From NCBI GenBank assembly GCA_024195585.1, contig SWBL01000447.1, positions 1 to 32,812 on the forward strand: a stretch of 32,812 nucleotides of DNA, written 5' to 3'. Below are positions 10,434 through 20,900 of the stretch, piece after piece. Under the pieces are notes generated by a model, which was given only the letters and a program-made list of their open reading frames with translations, had not been told where the DNA came from and ran no database searches. The stretch is from Aureobasidium sp. EXF-3400. Taxonomy: Eukaryota; Ascomycota; Dothideomycetes; Dothideales; Saccotheciaceae. Made by a program: the position numbers and the translations under genes. Positions within the stretch are counted from its first letter, which is position 1. The number at the start of each line of letters is the position of its first letter.

Positions 10434-11752
10434 ATGGTGGTGATTGCACCCTCAGACTTCTGGTCGAACCTCGTCGACAAGGTCCCTTCGAAGCTTCCGC
10501 CCGTCAAGTCACTTCTTCTCGGCGGCTCTCAGGTCATCCTGGGTGCACAATCCTACTTTGGCGGTCTTGACGTCGGTAATGCACCCTCTTGCTCGAACCC
10601 TCAATTGAGCTGCCATAATACCTCGATTGTCGAGGATCTGTGTTGTTTCAACTATCCAGGCGGTCAGATGCTACAGACACAGTTCTGGGACACCAACCCT
10701 CCCACTGGGCCTGACGACGCCTGGACCATCCACGGCCTATGGTGAGTACCGGCCGTTCCTCCATGCCTTAGACTAGACACATCTAACACTATGATCTCAG
10801 GCCCGACCGCTGCGATGGCAGTTACGAAGCCAACTGCGACGATAGCCGCGCATATCACAACATCAGAGAAATCCTCGAGTCCTTCGGCGCCACCGACCTT
10901 CTCTCCAATATGACCATGTACTGGAAAGATTACAAAGGCAACGATGAGAGCCTATGGATGCACGAGTGGAGCAAGCACGGCACTTGTGTGTCTACGCTCG
11001 ACCCAGACTGCTACTCCTCATACCGCAGCAAAGAGGAGGTCGTGGATTACTTCGCTGCTGCTGTCTCGCTCTACACTCAGCGTCCCACCTACCAGTGGTT
11101 GATGGATGCTGGTATCGAACCAAGCACCTCCAAGTCGTATACCAGAGACCAGATTCAGAGTGCTCTGAGTTCAAGACACGGTCGCCCCGTCACACTGGGC
11201 TGCAAGGGCGGTAAACTGGACGAAGTATGGTACCACTTCGAGGTTCGTGGAAGCGTACAGACTGGTGTTTTCGAGGCTGCAGATCCCGATGGAGGCAAGA
11301 GCACATGCCCATATAGCGGTATCCGCTACCCTCCAAAGGCCGCCAAGGGAGGTCGTCCTGCACCAACAGCCACCCGCACCCGCACTCACGTTCCTGAGCC
11401 CACCGGACCTGCATTCAGTGGCAGAGGCAATCTGGTTGCCAAGACCGGCGGCAGAGCCAAGGGCTGCATCATCTCTGGTGGTTCTTGGTACGATACCAGA
11501 AGTTGTGCAAGGTTCCATGCCACCCAGGAAGAGGATGGTTTCAGTCTCGAGAGCTCAAAGGGCAAATGTGCCGTTGTTGACGGCATCTTCAGCTGCTCTT
11601 CTGATGTTTCCAATGCTACAGTCTTCACGAGCAAAGATGAATCACTGACCTTCTATGCTGACGAAGTGCCCTACCGCTTCAACAAGATTGACATCTACGT
11701 TGACAAGGAAGGTCATGGCACCGAGTTGACGGTAGGATGGCAAGCTGCTTAG
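10434..11752 (+). CDS. RNY1: RNase T2 family ribonuclease (Rny1-like)
   Basis: Two exons (10434-10741, 10801-11752) with a 59-nt intron give 419 residues. The splice falls inside the first catalytic motif and rebuilds WTIHGLWPDRC (CAS1, H100). CAS2 is LWMHEWSKHGTC with H157, E158, K161 and H162, so all catalytic residues are present. The N-terminus has a hydrophobic stretch (SLLLGGSQVILGAQSYFGG) that could act as a signal sequence or anchor, and the Cys pattern (SCHNTS, DLCCFNYPGG) fits T2 disulfides. After a Pro/Thr linker at about residue 250-270, a C-terminal module (GCIISGGSWYDTRSCARF..., about 290-419) matches the extension of Rny1-type vacuolar or secreted RNases. It cleaves single-stranded RNA to 2',3'-cyclic phosphates, for example tRNA under stress. 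Translation could also start 20 codons upstream (10374). Confidence 0.93.
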
Positions 11753-12425
11753 AAGGTGGCAAGATGGCAAGCCCTACGGAAGAAGACCACCTTGATCTCG
11801 CGTGGCGACCTACCGGGTAGCGCATGCCAGGCAGGCCCAGGTTATCACTGGTTTAGATGCATCCAATCTACGCTCGACATCTGTAACTATGAGCCGTTCA
11901 AGCACTCCAAACACAAACTGTTGTTATGTCAATGGATCAGAGCATTTGTTCTTCTAGCAATCGTTCTTCTGATTCTAAAGATCATGCAACGTACCCTTCA
12001 TAGAAACCAGTATTATTAGTTGGATAAGCAAACAACAAGAATTCTCACCTCGAAGTACACTTTCCTCCATGTACACCGCTCAACAGCGTTTGATCTTGAT
12101 CAATTAAGAATGACCCGAAGCTCTTAGAAGAGAGCTAGGAAGGGCTCTTGGTACACTTTTGTAACTGTTTACGTGGGTAATCAGTCTTAGCTAGAGATAC
12201 TATCTTTGGGGCCTTGTTTTCCTGGAGTGACGTTTGGTTATGGTACGTCCATCTTCAGAAGATAGATAATGTGTGCTTGTCTCCAATTACAGTCGTGTGT
12301 TAGAAGCAAGAGCTTTTTTGATGAGAAGGTTATGGAAAGATGACAGATTATGTAAGCAGATTTCGATCTCGAGCAGAAGGCCTGGGTGCACAGTGGCAAA
12401 GCGGCTAGAGCCATTAGGCATTTGA
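11753..12425. other. Convergent intergenic region between RNase T2 and the NLR gene
   Basis: This 673-bp stretch should contain both 3' UTRs. A small inverted repeat (AGCTCT / AGAGCT, 12119-12136) is present. No gene is recognised; the open frame at 11756-12019 looks like chance. Confidence 0.4.
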
Positions 12426-15400
12426 TTAAATCACATCAGCAACGATCCGTCCATTAACGATGATCAGTCCATCAATGTGTACATTCTTCGGGGCAGTTTC
12501 GGAGTCTGTGCGTTTCCTCTTGAGTGTTGGCCTAGCGTAATGAGCGATGTGATCCCCGAGGTTCACACCGCGGTCGAGCAGTATTCTTTTAACCTCGACG
12601 TTCTCTGGCTTTTTTGACAGCTCTGACAGCTCTGACAGCTCTGACAGCTCTGAAAGCTCTGGCCAATCAGTATAAGGATTGAGAAGATCAATGAGCACAT
12701 GGTGTCCTGTTTCCAATAAGATCTTCGCATAAGCTCGTTGTTTGTTTCGTATGAAATGTGTCAGCAGTTTTATGAACCTCCGACTGTCGACCCGAGAATC
12801 AGGCACGACGGGTTTACTGCACAGTAGACTGACCATCTTATCGTCTATCGGCTTTCGCGATAGTGCTTCAAAGAGCGGACGGAATGGAATATCATCACAC
12901 CAGTCCACGAGAATTTGTACCATTTCCATATGGCCATGGCTTACGGAGACCTCAAACGTGGACATGCCCCCCTGGCCAATGACGTCTGTCCTGGCTCCAT
13001 GTCGTAGTAGAGTCTTCACGACTTCGGCATGGCGGTTACTCAAGGCATCGTGAATTGGTACACCCCTCCAGAAAGTCGAGGTTGACACAGGGCCATCCAC
13101 GGCTGCACCTCTGTCTAAAAGCATTTTGACGATCCTGTGGTGCCCAGAGAATGCAGCGGCACGAAGATGGCTATCAAAGCCGATCGATGTGACAAGGTAG
13201 GCATCGCATTCCAAGAGACGCTGTGCTACGATTTCTAGCCCCCAATAGCAAGCATGGATGAGTGGGTCGGGGCTGTATTCAACTTCACTGGACCCATATG
13301 GCTTGTATCTGAGCTCGCAGTAGTTGCCGTATATCATTTCTGGTCCAAGAATTTGCGGGAAGTCGCTCAAAAGATGCTCTTGCCTATAGAGCTGCATGGC
13401 AAGTCGTGGTATATCACTATCGGTAGCCTCGCCAACCCTGGCATGTCCCGCCCAGTAGCCGGCAGACCACAGAAACGCGAATTCTGAATTATCCATGTAA
13501 GTGACTAGAGAGCGGGGATAATCAAAAAATCGTGGCCTCCCCAGGAAATTCCCCGATAGCGTGACTTCAGAGGATGATATCCTAAGCAAATCGTCTAATG
13601 ATTTGCCTGACGACATTATCGAGTCGTGGTGAAAGTTGGCCACGTCGAGCATGTACTTGATGCTAGTCTTTGCAAGAGTTGATCTCGCGTGTAATTCTGA
13701 CAGAAGTTCTCTGAAAGGTCCGGGCAAGTGTTGGGATGTGAAATATTCTTTTACAGAAGAATGGGCGAGATGGATCTCTCGTATCCCTCGCTTATGTCCC
13801 CATGAGATTGGTATCAACAGGCTCGAACATTGCGTTATGACGTCCATAAGGTCAAACAGCCTGTTCTCCTGCTTGAATCCAGGACTCTCATCTAGACGAA
13901 CAGCGATGGCGTCAATCATTTCTGGGAACGTTGGCGGGTTATTGGCCCATAGGACATATTGCAGCATGAACAAAGCCTCTCGATAGCAATTGCTGCTTCG
14001 TAGTGTATTCAGTATCCGTGCGTAGATTCCTTGCAGCGTCGTGGGTAGGTCAGTCAGAGCTTCCATCAATCGCGGGCGGTCCATGCAGCTTTTGAAATCA
14101 TCCAGCTGACATGCTGCCAGTCGGAACCTGTATTGAACCAGTCAGTTGCGGCTTCTTATCAGTACTAAGCTGACTTACATGCCGTTCGCTCGCTGTAGAA
14201 CTGTTTCTTCCACGCGTTCCCGCAAACCCTTATGGGAGTTCCATCTCTTGAATTCTTCGCTTTTGAAAAGCCTCGCATGAATATAGTTGGCGATATCTTT
14301 GTTGACATCATTGTTCCGGACGGCATGGAGCTGGTTTGGCTTGATCCACTCATCAATGGCTGTGTCCAATATGCCTTGTTTTCGGGATGTCACAAGTAAA
14401 TGTAAGCTGTTGCGATCTATCTAATAAAGGCTTTTGAGCCATGAAACGATATCGTTTGGGGAATCGCTTTCATCAAGAGCATCGACGATGACTGTGACGT
14501 CGGCGACTTGATCTAGGATCTTCGCAAATTGATCAGAAAGTTGTCTTGCAGTTGGATCTCGGGCGCCCATACCACAGTCGTCATATAACACCTGCAGGAT
14601 CTGCCTCGCCTCCGAATGTTTAGAAGAGAGCTGGTAAAGTAAAGAACGCAACATCTGAGGAAAATCTCGTTTGTCTCCGCTATTGACGTCAAAGTAGTGG
14701 CAGGCAACCAAACTTTCAGGCCCTCCTGATCGTCGCTGTTGTATGACAGCTGAGGCGAGAACGGTCTTACCACAGCCAGACAAACCATGTAGCCAGAAGA
14801 AAGAACTCGGGGTCGTTCGCCAGGAGCGATATTCATCACTATCAATCAACCATCGACAGGTATCCTGATGACGTCGCTCCAAGGCTTTCTCAAGGTTGAC
14901 TGAAGGATCCGAAGGTGACAGCCATTTGCGGAGATCTTTTGCTTGCTGCTGTTGCTGAGTGCTCTCAAGGATGGTTTGGATGGATGCGGTCTTAATATCA
15001 ACTGGATCTCATTAGAGACTTTACTGAATGTACTCGCCATTAGACTAGTACTAACGGCTTGCAAGGATAGTAGTGAGGCTCGTCTCACTCTCGACCTTTT
15101 TGGGCGGCATAACCTTGAGGAGATCTTTTGTGTAGGCAGCGGCAGTCATTGCGGCATATCCCTGCCATCTCTTGTTTTTATGCGAATCGCTGTAATCACA
15201 GATGCCACGAACAACAAGGCAAGGGAAATGATTGGCGAGCCCGGCTGCTTCCATCTCAAAACACAAGATTCCTTCGCTTGCGAAAGAATCTCTAATGAGT
15301 GCGTCCTTCATCAGAGAGTTTCCAGAAGCAATAGTGCCGAAATGAACGGCTGGGTTGTCCTCATCATCTTCTCTTGGGAGTCGCCTGATACTGTTGGGTG

Positions 15401-16046
15401 GGTTTGTCTCACACAATCCTTCGCAGCCTTGTCTGTCATCGACATCAGGGTGTACGAAGTTCGAGGCATAGAGGATATCGACTCCAGGACGACCATATTT
15501 CTTCTTGAGTCTGGGATTCTTCTCGAGAATGGCGTCTACTGTATTTCCGATCTGATTCCCTTTCCTTTCGTATCTGCTTACTAAAAGAGCCATTGCGGTA
15601 AGCACTGCTGATAGTGGCTGATTGAGGTGGCCGGTAGGTTTGAAATCATGGCCTTGGATTCTTTTCCCGTAGTCGTACTGGTACACGCCGCCTTTGCCGT
15701 CCTTGGGGCTGCTGACAACGACATCGCCTAGCCGTATATCATTGTTGATCGTTGGAGCGCCGCCGCCGACTCCCACCATCAATCCAATTTTGAGATTCGG
15801 GAAGCTTCGGAGCATATCTGTAGCTACGGTGGCCGCGGTCGTCGTGCCGTATTCTCCATGAGGCAGTACCGCGATGACAACTTTGTGGCCTGCCGTCACA
15901 CCGAGCTCGTAGGCGTTGTTGTCACCTGCAGCAATATGGTCTGGGTCCGGCTGACCATGTTCTTCGTCGAGGAAAAGGCAGGCTGCAGTGTGCTCTGTTG
16001 GCAACGCACATATCCAACCGATGGTATACTCCTCAGGGTTCGGCAT
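12426..16046 (-). CDS. NOD-like receptor: PNP_UDP - NACHT - ankyrin repeats, interrupted by one in-frame TAG
   Basis: Exons 16046-15056, 15001-14179 and 14127-12426 (introns 54 and 51 nt) make a 1172-codon frame. Residues 1-320 are a nucleoside phosphorylase-like domain: EYTIGWICALPTEHTAA, a glycine-rich GVGGGAP, and CFEMEAAGLANHF followed by VRGICDYSDSHKN. These are the usual nucleobase and ribose contacts, so activity is possible. Residues about 370-600 are NACHT: Walker A GLSGCGKT (403-410), Walker B VTVIVDALDE (499-508), and a LLVTSRK sensor segment after the stop. The winged-helix-like GMFRLAACQLD and LPTTLQGIYARIL follow, then ankyrin repeats at about 890-1040 (HHRIVKMLLDRGA, HAEVVKTLLRHGA). 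Codon 524 (14421-14423) is TAG, while the same frame continues without loss on both sides. Such receptors are linked to heterokaryon incompatibility and cell death. It may be a recent pseudogene; automatic annotation would probably split it in two. It diverges from the enoyl-CoA hydratase. Confidence 0.85.
12616..12660 (-). repeat. 9-bp minisatellite (five units) in the NLR coding region
   Basis: Five head-to-tail 9-bp units, four identical (plus-strand GACAGCTCT) and one with a single change (GAAAGCTCT), encode a Ser-Glu-Leu tripeptide array near the C-terminus of the receptor. The unit length keeps the reading frame, so copy number can vary without breaking the protein. Confidence 0.95.
14421..14423 (-). 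other. In-frame TAG stop inside the NACHT domain
   Basis: On the minus strand the codons run AGC CTT TAT TAG ATA GAT CGC, giving LKSLY-stop-IDRNSLHLLVTSRK. Sixteen codons separate it from Walker B. No GT-AG pair nearby removes it without shifting the frame or deleting Walker B; GTTTCA with the AG sites downstream gives introns of 27-41 nt, which are too short. Confidence 0.9.
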
Positions 16047-16492
16047 CTTTCATATTGGCAAAGGACTCCGATAGACCGTATGCGGGAAAACGGCCTGGTT
16101 TAAATATCCGCGCACTCGTCGGCCTGACCGAGCCTCGCAAGGCTGATGCATAGTGGCTTGCATGTCGATTAGTTTGATTCGTCAGTATGGGCTAGATGTA
16201 TCTCTGATTGAAACGGGACATGAAGATGACTCTCGCCCAGATGAAAATTCGGCGTCTCTCATGGACAAGATAAGCTGCGTGATATAAGTATTTCGAAGGT
16301 TATTGTTAGGCAAGTAGGTTGAAGTCTGAGATGTGTCAGGGTGACTACCAATTTGACGAACCTCGGAGGAAAGAGCTTCCCCCGCATGACGCCCTTCCTT
16401 CCAAGGGTCTGACAATGTGGACATTCAAAAACACAAACCTTTAACCAACAATTGCATTCACCATTTGCGTCCGCATACTCACCAAAACCACA
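16047..16492. promoter_or_regulatory. Divergent intergenic region between the NLR and enoyl-CoA hydratase genes
   Basis: About 446 bp separate the two ATGs. A CCAAT pentamer lies near 16348. No gene is seen. Confidence 0.4.
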
Positions 16493-17442
16493 ATGCCCAT
16501 CCGAATCTCCACCCGCAGGGTACCCACCCTCCTAAAACCTTCCCTCTACAACACCCGTCTCTACAGCACACCCACCTCAACCCTAAAAATCACCCGAGTA
16601 CCCGCACCACACGCCGGCAACATACGCATCCTCTCTCTCAATCGCCCCTCAGCCAGAAACGCAATTTCTCGACAATTACTCTCAGAACTGCGCCAACAAG
16701 TCGAAGAGGTTGCGAATGAGGGCGAAGATGGACCTACAAGGGCTTTGATTTTGGCTTCTGAGTCCGATCAAGCATTTTGTGCTGGTGCGGATCTGAAGGA
16801 GAGGCTGACTATGAGTGGAGACGAGTGAGTCGCTTTTACTCCCTTGAAAGATGAATACTGACACACAAGTCCAGAACAAAACAATTCCTCACCACCCTCC
16901 GCGACACCTTCACCCGTCTCTCCCTCCTCCCCATCCCCACCATCTCAGCAATCTCCTCCGTCGCATTCGGCGGCGGCCTCGAACTCGCCCTCACAACAAC
17001 TTTCCGCGTCTTTGGCTCTACATCCACAGTCGCATTGCCAGAAACAAGATTAGCAATCATCCCCGGCGCGGGAGGAACTTTCCGTCTACCTGCGTTGATC
17101 GGTACCGCAAGAGCCAGAGATATGATTTTGACAGGTAGGAGGGTCACAGCAGCTGAAGCTTACTTTTTGGGTTTGTGTGATAGGTTGGTGGAGGTCGATG
17201 GGGTCGAAGGGGATAAAGCGAAAGAGAGGGAGTTGGTGTTGATGCAGGCTGTGGCTTTGGCGAGGGATGTCTGTGAAGGTGGACCGGTGGCTACGAGAGC
17301 TGCGTTGCAGGCAGTTAATAGTTGGGGTGCTGGTGAGGAGGCTGAGAATCAGGCTTATGAGAGCGTTTTGGGAACGCAGGACAGAATAGAGGCTCTCAAG
17401 GCGTTCGGTGAGAAGAGACCGCCTATCTTCAAGGGCAAATAG
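16493..17442 (+). CDS. Mitochondrial enoyl-CoA hydratase (methylglutaconyl-CoA hydratase, AUH-like)
   Basis: Two exons (16493-16824, 16875-17442) with a 50-nt intron (TACTGAC branch point) give 299 residues. The first 30 residues are basic and rich in Ser/Thr (MPIRISTRRVPTLLK...RLYSTP), a mitochondrial presequence. The crotonase fold shows ILSLNRPSARNAIS, the oxyanion-hole segment AFCAGADLKER, the second one VAFGGGLELAL, and PETRLAIIPGAGGTFRLPALIG with the catalytic Glu positions typical of hydratases. The tail (QDRIEALKAFGEKRPPIFKGK) matches the methylglutaconyl-CoA hydratase branch, which acts in leucine breakdown. A general short-chain enoyl-CoA hydratase role cannot be excluded. It is convergent with UBP2 and divergent from the NLR. 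Confidence 0.93.
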
Positions 17443-17980
17443 ATGAACATAACATGGTCACTGTCGAACAGTAGACTTTGAACGCCCAGAACACTTTTGA
17501 GAACCTGATCTGTAGACCATCATGTGCTGTGTTAACCATACATCACTTGCTTACGAGAGACGAAGAATATAGATCCATCAGGAACGATGAGGGGGAGTTC
17601 AAAGATGTCGAGCAATGCAATATTATAGTACAGTAAAGTCATGTCCATGCTGATCGCCTTCGATGCAGTAATACAGTCAGCAAGTCTATCATAGTGAGGC
17701 TTTCGGATCATCTTTTCCCCATCGGTCATGCAACGACAACACATCATCCTTCTTCCTTGCGAGCCATTTCTTTCGAGCAATCATCTTCTCTTTCAGCCTT
17801 TTGTACTACTGTCCCCAACGACGGAATCCTCCAAGTGGACGCCCTCCATACGTACGCAGCTCTTTCTTCTTTGGTTTTTGCTCGGGCTTGGCGACCGCGC
17901 CTTTTTCGTTCAATCGACAAAGAGGAGAAGTGGTCTATGAAGAAAGCAGTGAGTAGACTGCTCCAAATCACTTCGCCCGC
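17443..17980. other. Convergent intergenic region between enoyl-CoA hydratase and UBP2
   Basis: This 538-bp stretch should be occupied by the two 3' UTRs. Open frames on both strands overlap each other, run into the UBP2 gene on the opposite strand, and resemble nothing known. Confidence 0.4.
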
Positions 17981-20900
17981 CTACCAGTTGATCTCTTTTA
18001 CCGGTTCGTCGTCCATCCAGTTTCCCTCCACCTTAATCTTGCTAGCTTCCATAGATGCCGAGTCCTGTGGAGCAGTTGCATCAGGCATTGGGTCAAATGA
18101 AGCGGTTGCATCGGGCATGGGCTCGTCGGGAACCTCTTCGACATTGCGACACAATGGCTCGACGTATTGTTCCTTGGTATCGTCTCGAACGTAGACCGCG
18201 TATGTGGGTGTACCTTGCTGCCAGGTTTCTGCGTTCAGGATGTCGTCAAGCCTGTTGGACTGCTCGACCTTCTCATCGTTGTAAGAACGCCAGATGTTGT
18301 GTTGGATGTCATAGATGCAAGTCCAGTAGTGGCCATGACCAGTGCTACCACGATGGAAGAAGACAGCATGGAGACGGTATTTGAGCTTTTCGAAATCAGG
18401 TCCAGAGAACTGCTTTGCAATGTTGGCTTCCAGCTCTCGTACTTCCTGGTCGATTATGGGAAGGCGTTCACGCTGGAGACCACTCTCTTGCTTGAGCTCC
18501 GCAGGGAGCGACTGGGGCAATGCGATCGGTTCAACTCCAGCTTCCGAAAGGTCTGCGTTGCAGTCATCCAGAGTGGACAACCAACTACCCACAGCATCGA
18601 GTGTAGATGGACCGTCAATACCAGTATCCGTCTTTTGAATGGTCTCTTTCTCGGCCTGTAGGCTACGCAAGCGTCTTTGCCACCCCCAGCATTGCTTGCG
18701 TCGAGCGAGTACAGCCTCATCCTTCGAATAGCGATCCATGTACAGAGTCTCTTCGAGTCTTATGCGATCAACACTCTTGACTGGTTTGCCATCACGACCC
18801 AAACGTATGCGATTTATGCTGATTTGGAGGATTGGAGGGAACGAAGTCAAGGTTTTGTACACATTGACCGGCTTGCTAGCTTCTGGTTCTGGGTGTAGGT
18901 CGAGAACCCGACTAAGAGCGGAGTAGATGTCGGTAGGCTCGTAGGGCGGCAAGAGCATCAGGTTTGTAAAGTCGTCTTCTTTTGTCGAAGGTTGTTCACC
19001 TTCTGGGATGATTGTATCAACAATGCGCATGTTGAAGATACTGCAGATGAAGGTCAGCGCCATCATTTGTGTGAAGTGGGAAAGGTACGTACTCTCGAAG
19101 CTGGTCTAACTGCTCGCCCTGGGCGTCCTGGCCGAGTGGCTTGATAGATGCTCTCAACCTAGTTAGCAACTCCTCCATAACTTCGGCAACATCTTGTTGC
19201 TGTCTAGCAGCTTCTTCTGCTTTCTCCAGGTTGGTCTTAGTCTGTTGTGATGGTGTCGCAGGCCTTCTAGGCGGTAACGGCGGTGCGAGAAGTTCGCCTT
19301 CCTTCTCAACTTTAGGCGTGACCGGCGGAGTAAGCACAGCGTCGCCTTGAAGTGTGTTTGAGCTGACTTGAGAGACTGTTGTTGAGTCATCGACGTTGCC
19401 TGGGACCGCCTCGCCAGCAGGGTGGCTCTCGCTCTCGTTTGAAGTCATGTTGACATCCACTCCGTCATCCTGCTGTGAGCCTGCTGTATCTGCTTCAGGA
19501 CTGGTCGGCTTCAAGAAAGCTCTGCAGACCAGGTCTGCCTCCGGTTTGACTGCTGGACCACGGTCACTTATCATGCGCTGGAAAAGATGACGGAGATCGT
19601 TGGTGAGGCTTTGGAATGATTCGATCTCATACTCGGGGCGATGAAGGTTTCCAACACGCTCAGTCTTTGCGCCTTGAGTTGCCAGGTCGTACTTAAACTT
19701 GTCGAAATCGAGTACGAGCTCTCTCAGAGGCTTGATGGTGAAATAATATTGGAGGAGGCTGTTGAGGTAGCAGGTGTTTCCGTGACTGATCAATCCGACA
19801 GGCCAGCTCTGTGTCGTTTGTCCACCGAACTGGCGGTCATCCATAGCTTTGCGAACGATGGCGATAGCCTTGTCAGTTGTCGGTCCAGGTTTTGCATCTC
19901 TGACCATCTCGAATTGGAAGTCAATCATTTCCGGGACCACCTCATCGAGATTAGGAATCTCCAGATGTTTACACGCTTCTTCTAGGGTCATGGTTTGCGA
20001 AGTCATGTCGCCAGTAGCAAGCCAGCTCTCGAGAATTTCACTTTTGCGATGCTTAGCAATCAAGTCCACGGCGCGACGAGCGAGATCTTTGGTCATTGAG
20101 TCGTTGTAACTATCGTCGACCTGGAGAATGGATGTCAGTGATGGTCGTACAATCGCAATGTTGAGCAATAAGTAATTGGTGGTGCCGCGAACGCCAGTGG
20201 TGGGTGCGATTAGCTTGCTCGTGGGTAGTTGTTTGCAGTTGCAAACAGCCAGGCAGGAAACTCGCTCAGATGCAGAAGATGGATCGCAAAGTCGATTTAC
20301 GACTGTGGTGATCGGAAGCTTGGGAAAAGAACAAAACAGAACTCATAACTTACTTTGACACCATACAAGGCGACGATGGTGTCGTCTGCCTGGGACGCAT
20401 CGGCGCCGAGCCATGCAAGCGCTTGCTCGTATGTATCCACAGCTGCTTGAATTAGATAATCTCTATGCATATCTCAGACAGGCTGCACTTACTGTCCGCA
20501 GCAGTATCAAGTATGTGACGACTGCCTCTTGCATGACCTAGCGTTTTCAAGGCTATCTTCAGATCTGCCTGTCCTGTAGCGCTAGAGTCTGACCATCGTG
20601 ATTTGTATATTCCGATAATCTGTTCGTCGTCAATGGTCTTTTGCACGTCTGGATCAATGCCCAGGGCCTTGTATGCTTGGTTGATTTCCTGCATCATGCG
20701 TCAGCCTCTGAAAACATTCTCGAAGTGCGATCAAATCATACATTCCTGCCCAAGACGTTTTCTGAGGCAAGTGTAGCTGATTTGGTGATGAGCATGTCAC
20801 TGCCTCTGCCCGTTGCGAGTTCTTGAAGGCAGTCGAAATAGTAAGGTCCTTCCACAGGGTCGCACGCCGCCTGCCTTTCGTAAGAAAAGGCAACTAAACG

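Noticed and set aside
14400..14460. Small intron that would splice out the TAG in the NLR
   Set aside because: The only nearby GT (GTTTCA) is a poor donor, candidate introns are 27-41 nt, and none keeps the frame with good consensus.
14421..14880. Treating the P-loop segment as a separate small gene with its own start at 14882
   Set aside because: The frame extends upstream without a break through the spliced junction with the PNP exon, and the homologous architecture is a single protein.
14943..15584. 213-codon open frame on the plus strand
   Set aside because: It is antisense to the well-supported PNP domain and runs across the first NLR intron without any motif.
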